A DNA stretch of 64,000 nucleotides from Rhodoblastus sp963727035 (GCA_963727035.1 CAVSEY010000021.1:124001-188000), one strand, 5' to 3'; positions 21,702 through 31,134 are shown, counted from the stretch's first letter. The notes: a model not told the origin generated them from the sequence alone. Numbers and translations are program-made.

Positions 21702-21887
21702 GAATTCGCCGGATGGTCCGGCGATGAATCGCATGCAGGAATTCCTTAACCTTGATGGTGGTTCGTCCGCCGCATGTTAATGGAAGGTAAAAACTTGGTG
21801 CATATTTTACCGTTCCAAAGCGGCGCCCGCGTCAACGCTTCACTGGACGACGCCCGGCGCCGCGCCACGGATCGACGGAACATCAAG

Positions 21888-23033
21888 ATGAACGTCCTTT
21901 TCAATCTCGGCCATGCGCCGCGCCGCCAGGCTCTGGCAATCGCGGCCTTGGGCCTTGCGGCCGCCGTTTCCGGTTGCAGCGACACCCATGTCAGCCGCGC
22001 CTCCCAGCCGCTGTCGCGCCAGATGCTGGCCCTGATGGAGGCGAAGGGCGTCACCCCGTCCTCGCCGATGCTGATTCGCGGATTCAAGAAAGAATCCGAG
22101 CTCGAAGTATGGAAGATGCGGCCGGACGGGACCTATGTCCTGCTGAAGACCTTCCCGATCTGCCGCTGGTCCGGCCAGCTCGGCCCCAAGTGGCATGAGG
22201 GCGACCGCCAGTCGCCGGAAGGGTTCTATTCCATCACCCCGGCGATGATGAACCCCGAGTCCCATTATTATCTCTCGTTCAACGTCGGCTATCCCAACGC
22301 CTATGACCGCGCCCATGGCGCGACCGGCGGCTCGGTCATGGTCCACGGCATCTGCTCGTCGGCTGGCTGTTTCGCCATGACCGACGCGCAGATCGCCGAC
22401 ATTTACACGATCGCCCGCGATTCCTTCGCCGGCGGCCAGCGCGCGATCCAGATGCAATCCTATCCCTTCCACATGGACGCACGGAATCTCGCCAAATATC
22501 GGCTCGATCCCAACATGCCGTTCTGGAAGGAGCTGAAAAAAGGCGACGACCATTTCGAGGCGACCAGGCGCGACGTCTCCTACGCCATCTGCGACAAGCA
22601 TTATATGTTCGGCGCCCAGGCCCAGCCGGGCGAGACGCTCGACGCCAACGCGCCCTGCCCGCCGCTGAAATATGACGCGCAGGTCGAACAGCAGGTCGCG
22701 GCGCGCGAACGCGCGGAAATGGCCGAAGTGGCGGAAATCGTCGCCAAGGGCGAGCGCCCGGTTCGCCTGGTCTACAAGGACGGCGCCCAGAACCCGGCCT
22801 TCGCCAACAGGATCGCCGAAGTCAGCCGCCCCGACGCGCTCGTGCCGCCCATCGAAATCTGGATGGACGCCCCGCGCAACGGGGTCAACGCGAAAACGGG
22901 CAAGATGGCGGCCAAGAGCAACCCGCTGCTCGTCGCCGAGGCTCAGGCCAGGGCCAAGCCGCAGACCGCGTCGAACTCCGCCGCATCGCCCTCGCCGATG
23001 AACCGGATTTCGGCCCTCGTCGGAAGCTTCTGA
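21888..23033 (+). CDS. YafK-type L,D-transpeptidase lipoprotein
   Basis: Probable murein L,D-transpeptidase or related YkuD-fold enzyme (381 residues). From the ATG at 21888 the signal peptide ends with lipobox VSGC (Cys30). The YkuD core follows: LEVWKMRPDGTYVLLKTFPI, PEGFYSI and the catalytic block MVHGICSSAGCFAMTD with its Cys. Upstream in-frame starts (21774) would put the signal peptide inside the protein. Convergent with ihfA. The 186 bases after accA contain only a short hairpin (about 21,706-21,724). Confidence 0.85.
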   Translation: MNVLFNLGHAPRRQALAIAALGLAAAVSGCSDTHVSRASQPLSRQMLALMEAKGVTPSSPMLIRGFKKESELEVWKMRPDGTYVLLKTFPICRWSGQLGPKWHEGDRQSPEGFYSITPAMMNPESHYYLSFNVGYPNAYDRAHGATGGSVMVHGICSSAGCFAMTDAQIADIYTIARDSFAGGQRAIQMQSYPFHMDARNLAKYRLDPNMPFWKELKKGDDHFEATRRDVSYAICDKHYMFGAQAQPGETLDANAPCPPLKYDAQVEQQVAARERAEMAEVAEIVAKGERPVRLVYKDGAQNPAFANRIAEVSRPDALVPPIEIWMDAPRNGVNAKTGKMAAKSNPLLVAEAQARAKPQTASNSAASPSPMNRISALVGSF

Positions 23034-23041
23034 GAGGACGC

Positions 23042-23443
23042 CTAGTCGTCTTCTCCCGCCGGCGCCGCCCAGCCATTGACGCGCGCGACCAGGGTCGGCG
23101 AGGCCTTGAAGGTGAGCACCTTTCGCGCGTTGATCTTCGCCTCCACGCCATTGCGCGGATTGCGGCCGACGCGTTCGCGCTTGGAACGGATGTTGAACGC
23201 GCCGAAGGCCCGCAGCTTGACCGGATCGTCGCGCAGCAAAGCCCCGACGATTTCCTCCAGCGTCATCTCGAACAATTCGCGCGCCTGCGCCCGCGACAGC
23301 GACGGACAGGCGTTATAGACCGCGTCGAGCAATTCGACGCGGGTCGTGGTCTTGCCCGCGGCGGCCTTTCCCGACGGCGTCTCGCCGACCGGCGTCGCCA
23401 CCGCCTTTTCGGTCGGCCTGGTCTTGTTGCTCCCTATGTCCAT
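23042..23443 (-). CDS. ihfA: Integration host factor alpha subunit
   Basis: HU/IHF-family DNA-bending protein, 133 residues. The body TTTRVELLDAVYNACPSLSR, LLRDDPVKLRAFGAFNIRSK and the DNA-contact arm GRNPRNGVEAKINARKVLTF fit IHF-alpha; the N- and C-terminal extensions are common in alphaproteobacteria. The ATG at 23443 has GGAGGGG upstream; the longer start at 23500 lacks one. IHF shapes DNA at promoters and recombination sites. Confidence 0.85.
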   Translation of the reverse strand: MDIGSNKTRPTEKAVATPVGETPSGKAAAGKTTTRVELLDAVYNACPSLSRAQARELFEMTLEEIVGALLRDDPVKLRAFGAFNIRSKRERVGRNPRNGVEAKINARKVLTFKASPTLVARVNGWAAPAGEDD

Positions 23444-23583
23444 AAGCCCCTCCGGCCCGGGCGACGAAATCTCGCCTTGAACCCGTGAAATGCAAATCAA
23501 GCAATATGATGACCGTTATGACCTCCGGAGCTCGCGCGAAAGTGGCGATGGTCATGTCCTGGCATGACGAAGGTCAAGCAGAA

Positions 23584-23610
23584 CAAAAAAAGGCCGCCCG
23601 GAGGCGGCCT
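23584..23610 (-). terminator. Rho-independent terminator after groEL
   Basis: On the minus strand an eight-base-pair stem (23610-23603 with 23598-23591) with a four-base loop is followed by seven T residues. It lies just beyond the groEL stop and ends the groES-groEL transcript. Confidence 0.85.
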
Positions 23611-23632
23611 TTCGCGTCAATCGGGTTTGGGA

Positions 23633-25270
23633 TCAGAAGTCCATGCCGCCCATGCCGCCGCCGGGGGGCATGGCGGGAGCGGTTTCCTTCTTCGGGGCCT
23701 CGACGATGATGGCCTCGGTGGTGATCAGCAGGCCGGACACCGAAGCGGCGTCCTGGATCGCGGTGCGCACCACCTTGGTCGGGTCGATGATGCCCTTCTT
23801 GACCAGATCGCCATATTCGCCGGTCTGGGCGTCGTAGCCGAAGGCGTAATCGGCGGATTCCATCAGCTTTCCGACCACGACCGCGCCATCGGCGCCGGCA
23901 TTGTCGACGATCTGACGCGCCGGAGCCTGGATGGCCTTGCGGACGATGTCCACGCCGGTCTTCTGGTCGCTGTTGATGGTCACGACGCCGTCGAGCGCCT
24001 TGATGGCGCGCAGCAGAGCGACGCCGCCGCCCGGCAGGACGCCTTCTTCCACCGCCGCGCGGGTGGCGTTCAGGGCGTCTTCGACGCGGTCCTTCTTTTC
24101 CTTCACTTCGACTTCGGTCGCGCCGCCGACGCGGATGATCGCGACGCCGCCCGCAAGCTTGGCCAGGCGCTCCTGGAGCTTCTCGCGGTCATAGTCCGAG
24201 GTGGTTTCCTCAACCTGCGCCTTGATCTGGGCGATGCGGCCCTCGATGTCCTTCTTCTCGCCATAGCCGTCGACGATGGTGGTGTTTTCCTTGTCGATGC
24301 GAATCTTTTTCGCGCGACCCAGCATCGGCAGCGAAACGTTCTCCAGCTTGATGCCGACATCTTCCGAAACCACCGTGCCGGCGGTCAGGATGGCGATGTC
24401 CTCCAGCATGGCCTTGCGGCGGTCGCCGAAGCCGGGCGCCTTGACGGCGGCGATTTTCAAGCCGCCGCGCAGCTTGTTGACGACGAGCGTGGCCAGCGCC
24501 TCGCCTTCGACGTCCTCGGCGACGATCAGCAGCGGCTTGCCGGTCTGGACGACGGCTTCGAGAACCGGCAGCAGCGGCTGCAGGGTCGAGAGCTTCTTCT
24601 CGTGGATCAGGATGTAGGGGTCATCCAGTTCCGCGATCATCTTCTCGGGGTTGGTGATGAAATAGGGCGACAGATAGCCGCGGTCGAACTGCATGCCTTC
24701 GACAATGTCGGTCTCGGTTTCGAGGCTCTTGGCCTCCTCCACCGTGATCACGCCCTCATTGCCGACCTTCTGCATCGCCTTGGCGATTTCCGAGCCGATG
24801 AACGTGTCGCCATTGGCCGAAATGGTGCCGACCTGGGCGATTTCGTCGTTGGAGGTGACTTTTTTCGAGTTCTTCTTGAGGTCGGCGACGATGGCGTCGA
24901 CGGCGAGGTCGACGCCGCGCTTCAGATCCATCGGGTTGAGGCCGGCGGCGACCGCCTTGGCGCCTTCCTTGACGATGGCCGCGGCGAGAACGGTGGCGGT
25001 GGTGGTGCCGTCGCCGGCGATGTCATTCTGCTTGGAGGCGACTTCGCGGACCATCTGGGCGCCGAGATTCTCGAACTTGTCGGAAAGCTCGATTTCCTTG
25101 GCCACGGTCACGCCGTCCTTGGTGATGCGGGGCGCGCCGAAGGACTTTTCGATCACGACATTCCGGCCCTTGGGACCGAGCGTGACCTTGACGGCGTTGG
25201 CGAGAATTTCGACGCCGCGCAGCAGGCGGTCGCGCGCGTCGGTGGAGAAACGGACTTCTTTGGCAGCCAT
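23633..25270 (-). CDS. groL: GroEL chaperonin (Hsp60)
   Basis: 545 residues, full length: starts MAAKEVRFSTDARDRLLRGV, contains the ATP-site sequence VTLGPKGRNVV and GDGTTTATVLA, and ends with the GGM-rich tail GGGMGGMDF. Folds proteins inside the GroES-capped double ring. Second gene after groES (gap of 40 bases), sharing its CIRCE-controlled promoter. Confidence 0.97.
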   Translation of the reverse strand: MAAKEVRFSTDARDRLLRGVEILANAVKVTLGPKGRNVVIEKSFGAPRITKDGVTVAKEIELSDKFENLGAQMVREVASKQNDIAGDGTTTATVLAAAIVKEGAKAVAAGLNPMDLKRGVDLAVDAIVADLKKNSKKVTSNDEIAQVGTISANGDTFIGSEIAKAMQKVGNEGVITVEEAKSLETETDIVEGMQFDRGYLSPYFITNPEKMIAELDDPYILIHEKKLSTLQPLLPVLEAVVQTGKPLLIVAEDVEGEALATLVVNKLRGGLKIAAVKAPGFGDRRKAMLEDIAILTAGTVVSEDVGIKLENVSLPMLGRAKKIRIDKENTTIVDGYGEKKDIEGRIAQIKAQVEETTSDYDREKLQERLAKLAGGVAIIRVGGATEVEVKEKKDRVEDALNATRAAVEEGVLPGGGVALLRAIKALDGVVTINSDQKTGVDIVRKAIQAPARQIVDNAGADGAVVVGKLMESADYAFGYDAQTGEYGDLVKKGIIDPTKVVRTAIQDAASVSGLLITTEAIIVEAPKKETAPAMPPGGGMGGMDF

Positions 25271-25310
25271 GTCTTAGCTCCTGAATGAAATAAGGTTCGG
25301 AAGGGCCGGA

Positions 25311-25598
25311 TCAGCCGACAACGCCGAGAATGTCGGATTCCTTCATGATCAGCAGGTCCTGGCCGTCGATCTTGACTTCGGTGCCGGACCATTTGCCGAA
25401 CAGCACGCGGTCACCGGCCTTGACGTCGAGCGGAACCAGCTTGCCGGATTCGTCGCGGGCGCCCGGGCCGACGGCGACGACTTCGCCTTCCTGCGGCTTT
25501 TCCTTGGCGGTGTCGGGAATGATGATGCCGCCCTTGGTCTTTTCTTCGCTATCGATACGCTTGACGACAACGCGGTCATGGAGGGGACGGAAGGTCAT
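25311..25598 (-). CDS. groS: GroES co-chaperonin (Hsp10)
   Basis: 95 residues: MTFRPLHDRVVVKRIDSEEK, with the GroEL-binding mobile loop EEKTKGGIIIPDTAKEKPQ and the C-terminal LIMKESDILGVV. Caps the GroEL ring. First gene of the chaperonin operon. Confidence 0.97.
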   Translation of the reverse strand: MTFRPLHDRVVVKRIDSEEKTKGGIIIPDTAKEKPQEGEVVAVGPGARDESGKLVPLDVKAGDRVLFGKWSGTEVKIDGQDLLIMKESDILGVVG

Positions 25599-25664
25599 GG
25601 GACAATCCTAAAGTTGGAGCCGGCGCGACCCGAAAGGGGCCGCGGGCGAGAAAGGAACCGCCTG

Positions 25665-25691
25665 CTGGCACTCATAACAGGTGAGTGCTAG
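25665..25691 (-). promoter_or_regulatory. CIRCE operator (HrcA binding site)
   Basis: Nine-base arms CTGGCACTC and GAGTGCTAG separated by nine bases match the CIRCE inverted repeat (consensus TTAGCACTC-N9-GAGTGCTAA). It lies 67 bases upstream of the groES start on the minus-strand side, the position expected for HrcA heat-shock repression. hrcA itself is not in the window. Confidence 0.9.
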
Positions 25692-25886
25692 CAGACTGGA
25701 CGCTAGATAAGTTCGCGCCCGGAGGCTGTCAAGCGCGGCGGGCCGCGATCGCCGCGTCGCGGTAAACGCCAGGCGTGGCCAGCGCCAAAAGACTTTTTTA
25801 TCGACAAGGGTCTAGAGTGCGCACATGACGACGTTCGCCCGGATTTCACGCGGAAAAACCCAGGACAGCAGGACAGGAGCTTCGCA

Positions 25887-27353
25887 ATGAGCGTCGTCCT
25901 GACCTTTCTCATCAATACGATCTTCAACCTGATCGTCGGACTGATCGTCGCCAAATTCCTCGGGCCGGCGGAATATGGCAAATTCGCGCTGGCGATCGCG
26001 GTGATGACCTTCGGCCAGACCTTGGCTTTCGAATGGATCCGTCTGAGCGCCGTGCGTTTCTATTCCGAGCGGACGCGCAGCGAGGCCCCCGGCATCCGCG
26101 CCACGCTCGACACCGCCTTCATCCGGGCCGTGCTGCTTTATGCCCCCGTCGTGCTGGCGCTCGCCGTCCTCGCTCCGGAATTTTCCCTGCCGCGCGAGCT
26201 TTTCGCCCTGGCCTGCGCCGCCTCCATCGCCAATGGCCTGTTCGACTATCAGACCGCCCTGGTGCGCGCCCGCTTCGACGACCGCCTCTATCTCCGCGTG
26301 ATCGTGACCAAGAACCTGCTGGCGCTGGTGGTGACGACGGGCGCGGCCTGGGCGACCGGCTCGGCCAGGGCCGCGCTGATCGCCGGCATGGCCACTTTGC
26401 TCGGCTCGGTGTTCCTCTGGCGCGCGCGGCTCGCCGACGGCGGCGTCGGCCTGAAGCAATCCGACCCCCGGCTCGTGCGCCATTATGCCGGCTATGCCGC
26501 GCCGATCGTCGCGGCGGTGGTGCTCTATCAGCTCATCCCGCTCGCCAACCGCGATCTCGCCGCGCGTTTCTTCGGCTTCGCCGAGACCGGGCGTTTCGCT
26601 TTGTCCTACGACCTCGGCCAGCGCGCGGTGATGGCGATCGGCTCGGCGCTCGACGTGCTGCTGTTCCAGATCGCGGTGCGCGCCCATGACGTCCATGGCG
26701 AGGAGACCGCCCGCGACCAGATCGCGCGCAATATCGCCATCGTCTTCGCCGTGCTCGCGCCCGCCTGCGTCGGCATATGGATCGTGCTGCCCTCGATCGA
26801 GGTCCTGATCGTCCCGCAGGCCTTTCGTGGACCCTTCGCCCATTTCCTCAGCCTGATGCTGCCCGGCCTGTTCTGCTTCGGCATGGCGCAATTCTCGATC
26901 AACGCCATCTTCCAGCTCGCGCGCAAGACCCTGCCCCTGATCGCCGCCGCGCTCGCCGCCTGCATCGCCGATCCCGTGTTCATCCTCGTCCTGCCGCGCG
27001 GCGACGACGCCTCCAGCCTCGCCCTCGCGCAAAGCCTGGCCTTCGGCGTCGGACTGGCCACGCTGCTGGTCTTCGCCAGTTTCAACGCGCCAAAATGGCC
27101 GCGTCTGCGCGACCTTGCCCTGACCCTCGTCGGTTGCGCCGGCATGGCGGCGCTCGCCGGCCCGATGCGTTGGTTGCGTCCCGGCCTCGCCTTGATGCTG
27201 ACCCAGATGTTTTTCGCCGGCGCTTTTTACGTCCTGATCGTCGCGTCTTTCGATGTCGCGGGATTGCGCACGGCGTTTATCGAAAAAGCCCGGCCGCTGA
27301 TTGACCGCCTCAGCCGCAAGGGCGGCCTGTTCAAGGTTATTTTACCATTATGA
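25887..27353 (+). CDS. Polysaccharide flippase-like membrane protein (Wzx/RfbX type)
   Basis: 488 residues of multi-helix membrane protein (roughly 12-14 hydrophobic segments) beginning MSVVLTFLINTIFNLIVGLI, with the family-typical AKFLGPAEYGKFALAIAVMTFGQ near the N-terminus. Proteins of this superfamily flip lipid-linked sugars across the inner membrane. It has a clear AGGAG site. It stands alone between groES and an L,D-transpeptidase, not within the glycan locus further on, so its substrate is unknown. Confidence 0.8.
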   Translation: MSVVLTFLINTIFNLIVGLIVAKFLGPAEYGKFALAIAVMTFGQTLAFEWIRLSAVRFYSERTRSEAPGIRATLDTAFIRAVLLYAPVVLALAVLAPEFSLPRELFALACAASIANGLFDYQTALVRARFDDRLYLRVIVTKNLLALVVTTGAAWATGSARAALIAGMATLLGSVFLWRARLADGGVGLKQSDPRLVRHYAGYAAPIVAAVVLYQLIPLANRDLAARFFGFAETGRFALSYDLGQRAVMAIGSALDVLLFQIAVRAHDVHGEETARDQIARNIAIVFAVLAPACVGIWIVLPSIEVLIVPQAFRGPFAHFLSLMLPGLFCFGMAQFSINAIFQLARKTLPLIAAALAACIADPVFILVLPRGDDASSLALAQSLAFGVGLATLLVFASFNAPKWPRLRDLALTLVGCAGMAALAGPMRWLRPGLALMLTQMFFAGAFYVLIVASFDVAGLRTAFIEKARPLIDRLSRKGGLFKVILPL

Positions 27354-27441
27354 CTTGGCTAACCACAAAAGCAGGTAAATGTTTTCCTTAAAAATCTAAG
27401 TATTATAATCGATGCTTCCAACAAGCGCGGGAGCGATTGTC

Positions 27442-28128
27442 GTGAAAGCGCGTTTTCTTGTCAGCGTCGCCGCCTGTAGCCTAGCCTTTTGCCTTGCGCC
27501 TCTGGCGCCGGCCCATGCGGGAAACCTTGGCGGCGGCTTCTTCGAATTTGTCATGACCGGCGGCCAGATGGCGTCGCAGCCGCGCGCCTCGGCCTATGCG
27601 CCGCCTTCCGCCACGCGGATGAACCACGCGCCCGGCGATGATTTGCAGGCTTCGCTCGCCCCGCCGCCGATGAGCCGCGAAGTCTCGCCGGAATTCACCC
27701 GCCGCGAGGTGGATTATCCCGCCGATCGCAAGGTCGGCTCCATCGTCATCGATACGCCGAACCATTTTCTCTATCTCGTCACCGCGCCGGGCCGGGCGCT
27801 GCGCTACGGCATCGGCGTCGGGCGCCCCGGCTTCGCGTGGGCCGGACACAAGGCCATCACCCGCAAGGCGGAATGGCCCGGCTGGACGCCGCCGCCGGAC
27901 ATGCTCAAACGCCTGCCCGACCTCCCCCGCCACATGGAGGGCGGCCCGGAAAACCCGCTCGGGGCTCGCGCGCTCTATCTTGGCTCGTCGATGTATCGCA
28001 TCCACGGCACCAACCAGCCCTGGACCATCGGCCAGAACGTCTCGTCCGGCTGCATCAGGATGATGAACGAGGATGTGATCGACCTTTACAACCGCGTCTC
28101 TGTCGGCGCGCCGGTCGACGTGCTCTGA
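27442..28128 (+). CDS. ErfK/YbiS/YcfS-type L,D-transpeptidase
   Basis: Periplasmic YkuD-domain enzyme, 228 residues from the GTG at 27442 (GGAG nearby; an ATG at 27412 is also in frame). Signal peptide ends APAHAG. The YkuD domain shows IDTPNHFLYLVTAPGRALRY and the catalytic HGTNQPWTIGQNVSSGCIRM with the SGC Cys. These enzymes form 3-3 peptidoglycan crosslinks or attach outer-membrane proteins. Second enzyme of this class in the window. Confidence 0.88.
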   Translation: MKARFLVSVAACSLAFCLAPLAPAHAGNLGGGFFEFVMTGGQMASQPRASAYAPPSATRMNHAPGDDLQASLAPPPMSREVSPEFTRREVDYPADRKVGSIVIDTPNHFLYLVTAPGRALRYGIGVGRPGFAWAGHKAITRKAEWPGWTPPPDMLKRLPDLPRHMEGGPENPLGARALYLGSSMYRIHGTNQPWTIGQNVSSGCIRMMNEDVIDLYNRVSVGAPVDVL

Positions 28129-28148
28129 AACGGCCCCGGCGCAACAGG

Positions 28149-28715
28149 TTACAGCAGCGGAACGCCGGCGAGACCATGCAGCCAGAACAGGGTCGCCGCC
28201 CACAGGACCACGCCGGCGACGACCGCCGCCACGTCGCCTCCAGATCCTTGCGCCGGCTTCCCGGGCGCGACCGCGCGGCGCGCGACCGACATCCGGTCGA
28301 TCAGCGCGAAGGCCAGAAAGGCGCCGAACAGCAGCAGGGCCAGCAGGTCGCCATTGGCGAGCAGATGCGCGACCGCCCAGATGATGATCGCGGCCAGCAT
28401 GGGATGGCCGACCTTGTCGCGGATGCGGGAGGGAATATAGGCGCTCGCAATCAGCACGAAGGCCGGCAGCATCAAGGCGAACGCCAGATGCCGCGTCCAC
28501 AGCGGCGGCGACCATAAACGGGCGTCGCCCGGCGCGCCGCGAAACGCCGAAACCCCCAACACGATCAGAACCAGGCCGGCGAGCGAGACGGCGGTGAAGG
28601 CAAGCTTGTAGGGGCCAAGGCCAAGGCGCTCGACCAGACGCGCGCGAAATTGGGGGAATGTCGGCGTCAGATGCGCGCCGAGGAAGAAAATGAGGCCGCA
28701 GACCAGCATCGCCAT
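28149..28715 (-). CDS. NnrU family membrane protein
   Basis: 188-residue protein with about five to six hydrophobic segments. The NnrU signature is present: LVCGLIFFLGAHL, a second LYKLAF-like helix (GPYKLAFTAVSLAGLVLIVLG), HLAFALMLPAFVLIASAY and the GHPMLAAIIIWAVAHLLANGD block. NnrU proteins are linked by name to nitrite/nitric oxide reduction and distantly related to NnrU/isoprenylcysteine-methyltransferase folds; the role here is unknown. Confidence 0.85.
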   Translation of the reverse strand: MAMLVCGLIFFLGAHLTPTFPQFRARLVERLGLGPYKLAFTAVSLAGLVLIVLGVSAFRGAPGDARLWSPPLWTRHLAFALMLPAFVLIASAYIPSRIRDKVGHPMLAAIIIWAVAHLLANGDLLALLLFGAFLAFALIDRMSVARRAVAPGKPAQGSGGDVAAVVAGVVLWAATLFWLHGLAGVPLL

Positions 28716-28841
28716 GGCTTATCCTCGTTTTCCATTTCGCAGAAAGCCCGCAGTCCTTTTGCTCGCCATCGCCGCGGGACGCTCCGGGTGGCGCGGCCAG
28801 TTTATCGCATATTGGGCCAGCGACGCGACGTTCCGGCAACG

Positions 28842-28871
28842 AAAAAGGCGGGCCGAACAGCCCGCCTTTTT
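28842..28871 (-). terminator. Bidirectional Rho-independent terminator after rpmB
   Basis: A perfect twelve-base arm pair (28842-28853 with 28860-28871) bordered by A5 and T5 tracts, so it works on both strands. It lies 20 bases beyond the rpmB stop. Confidence 0.85.
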
Positions 28872-28891
28872 GTTTGATCCGTTCAAGCGGT

Positions 28892-29191
28892 TCAGGCCGT
28901 CGCCTGAGCTTCCGCGGCCTTCTTGGCGATTTCACGCTTCAGCTTGAGGGCGCCGAGCGACAGTTCCGCGTCGTGGGCCTTGAGCAGGAAGGCGTCGAGG
29001 CCGCCGCGGTGCTCGACCGAGCGCAGGGCGGCGGCGGCGATGCGCAGGCGCACCGAGCGCTGGAGCAAGTCCGAAATCAGCGAGACATTGACCAAATTCG
29101 GCAGGAAGCGGGTCCGCGTCTTGTGGTTCGAGTGGCTGACGAGATTGCCGGTCTGAACGGCCTTGCCGGTCAATTCGCAACGGCGGGACAT
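28892..29191 (-). CDS. rpmB: 50S ribosomal protein L28
   Basis: 99 residues: MSRRCELTGKAVQTGNLVSH, SNHKTRTRFLPNLVNVSL and LRIAAAALRSVEHRGGLDAF are characteristic of bL28 of alphaproteobacteria. No zinc-binding Cys pairs beyond the single N-terminal Cys. Monocistronic; last clear core gene before the accessory region. Confidence 0.96.
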   Translation of the reverse strand: MSRRCELTGKAVQTGNLVSHSNHKTRTRFLPNLVNVSLISDLLQRSVRLRIAAAALRSVEHRGGLDAFLLKAHDAELSLGALKLKREIAKKAAEAQATA

Positions 29192-29737
29192 GGTCGTAAC
29201 CTTTCAACTCTTGATCGCCGCCGGCAAAAGGCGACGCCAACTCGCGCCGGACTCTTGAGGCCTTGCGGCCGAAATTCGTGAGACCGCCGTCTCATCCCAG
29301 CCGCCGATGACGCAAGCGCTATCGGGGAACGACAAGGGCCGCAGGAACGAAGTTCCGCGCGGGACGGTTCATGGAGGCGCGTCTATAAGCGAGCGGGCTT
29401 CAAAGGTCAAGGCCGCAAGCCGCCGACAACGCCCAAAAACGGCATGTTGCGCCGCAACCACCGCGAAGCCGATCACTTGAGAAAAAATGGTCGGAGTGAG
29501 AGTCCGATCTCCTTGTGTCCGCGAAAATTGATCCTGATCCACGAAACCCCCTTAAAACGTATGATATTCAAGCAAGGCTTATGTTCCTTCGTCCGTGCTC
29601 ATCCGCTATAATCTGGGTCGAATTGTAACAGCGATTGTAACACCGAGCGGGAGCTAGGCCATAATCTCATAAATGGGTAGCGGATCAGCATTCGGCGGGA
29701 TTCAAGGTTCCCGGGGGGGCTTTGATGTCGACGCGCC
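29192..29737. other. Core-to-accessory junction without a recognised gene
   Basis: Probably contains the rpmB promoter near its left end. From about 29,470 the DNA becomes more AT-rich. A 15-base stretch at 29,488-29,502 (TGGTCGGAGTGAGAG) looks like the complement of a tRNA 3-prime end, and ATTGTAACA occurs twice (29,622 and 29,634). No complete tRNA or open frame with coding features was found. Confidence 0.4.
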
Positions 29738-29990
29738 ATTTACGAACTGACTGATTTCGAGTGGCCGATCATCGCGCCGCACTTGCCGAACAAGGCGGGA
29801 GGCGTGCCGCGCGTCGACGATCGAAAAGTGCTCAATGGCATCTGCCGGCGCCTGCGCGCCGGTTCACTGTGGGCCGACATTCCCGAGCGCTAAACTGACC
29901 ACCAAGATTCACGTGCTCGGCGATGCCAACGGCCTGCCAATTCTCCTCAAGTTGCGGGTCGAGAAGATGCAGTGCGAGCAATTCGGCCGA
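29738..29990 (+). pseudogene. IS5-family transposase remnant
   Basis: A first stretch reads YELTDFEWPIIAPHLPNKAG then VLNGICRRLRAGSLWADIPE, the classical N-terminal domain of IS5-group transposases, and ends in a stop. It jumps directly to LTTKIHVLGDANGLPILLKL in another frame, which in intact elements lies well downstream. The middle, including part of the catalytic core, is deleted, and nothing of the C-terminus is recognised. A decayed IS at the border of the accessory region. Confidence 0.75.
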
Positions 29991-30134
29991 CGCACGGCGC
30001 GCCTAATCGGCCAGAGAAGACCGTGGCGTCTTGCCTAAGCGGGCGGATGCTGGCATCATCATCCCTGAGACGGCAAAATTCGCGTGTCGCGGGATCAATC
30101 TCTCGCCGGGCGGAATCGGGCAGAGGTATCCAAG

Positions 30135-30698
30135 GTGAGCCAGGCGACGAACAAGGCGCGAGCCTCGCGCCCCCTATTGTTCTTGCTGGCGCTGGCGTTT
30201 TTGTTCGAGGTCTGGGTCTGGGATCGCCTGGTGGCGGCGGTCCGTTGGACTTTGGACCGGATCCCGTGGGCAGAATTCCGCGAACGCGCGCGCGCACAAT
30301 TCAACCGATGGCCGGCTATTGTATCGATCCTCACATTCGGCGTTCCGTTCCTCGTGGTTGAAGGAGGATGCACAGTCAGCGTCGTTCTCGTTGCGTTGGG
30401 ACATGTCCTAATGGGCACATTGCTCTACATTTTGTTGAAAATTGCGCTTCTGACCATGGTCGCTCTGATTTTCGATCTCACAAGAGAAAAGCTGATGACA
30501 TTGCCATGGTTTGTTGTCATTTACGAAAAACTGATAGCTTTCCATCATTACGCCGGCGAAATTATCGCACCCTATCGCGAGGCCGCCATGCGCGCATCGC
30601 GCGCGTTTCTCAGTCAAGCCAGGGCATGGCGTCAACGCCTCATGATTCAATGGCGCGGGGGTCGAAGCGTTTTCATTTCCGAAAGCGACGCCGACTGA
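30135..30698 (+). CDS. Conserved hypothetical membrane protein
   Basis: 187 residues from the GTG at 30135 (in-frame upstream starts fall in IS-remnant DNA). Hydrophobic segments at about residues 12-32 (RPLLFLLALAFLFEVWVWDR), 55-70 and 80-112 (VLMGTLLYILLKIALLTMVA), then a basic C-terminal tail with KLMTLPWFVVIYEK. It resembles uncharacterised membrane proteins of Hyphomicrobiales; I assign no function. Confidence 0.6.
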   Translation: MSQATNKARASRPLLFLLALAFLFEVWVWDRLVAAVRWTLDRIPWAEFRERARAQFNRWPAIVSILTFGVPFLVVEGGCTVSVVLVALGHVLMGTLLYILLKIALLTMVALIFDLTREKLMTLPWFVVIYEKLIAFHHYAGEIIAPYREAAMRASRAFLSQARAWRQRLMIQWRGGRSVFISESDAD

Positions 30699-30930
30699 GG
30701 GCGCTATTCCCAGTTCACGACGAGATGCAACAGGGCGGGACCGCGAAATCAACGGCCCATGTCGGTGGCAGCGACCGGTTTCAGCCCTTTCCTTCCCCAG
30801 GAGGTCGGTTGCGCAGAGCGAGTTCATTCTCCGATTTGAGGGCCTTAACCTTCATCGGCTTTCGTCCTCTTGCCTCCGTTGACGCCGATTTCGCGCCGCA
30901 ATCATTGGGCTAAAGAGAGCGAAGGGTCGA

Positions 30931-31134
30931 ATGAGCGACACGAAAACAAAGCTGAACGACAGCGATCGGAAAGTCCTCGAACAGCTCGTCGATACGACGC
31001 TCGACGCCTTTCGCGCGGGGCGCATCGAACGCGCCGAAGCGCGAACCGTTCTAATGCGCGCGCTTATCTTCGTCGCTTCAGGCAATGCCTATGCGGCTAA
31101 TTTTGCTGAAAAGCTTATCAGCGAAATTCTTTAG
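30931..31134 (+). CDS. Small hypothetical protein
   Basis: 67 residues, charged and helical in appearance (MSDTKTKLNDSDRKVLEQLV, RIERAEARTVLMRALIFVAS). GAAGGG seven bases before the ATG supports translation. No family recognised. The 230 bases before it contain nothing I can support. Confidence 0.45.
   Translation: MSDTKTKLNDSDRKVLEQLVDTTLDAFRAGRIERAEARTVLMRALIFVASGNAYAANFAEKLISEIL

Noticed and set aside
23564..25288. 574-codon open frame on the plus strand opposite groEL
   Set aside because: Antisense shadow of groEL codons; composition is biased and no domain is visible.
29488..29502. A tRNA gene at the rpmB border
   Set aside because: Only a 15-base resemblance to a tRNA 3-prime end; no cloverleaf can be drawn.
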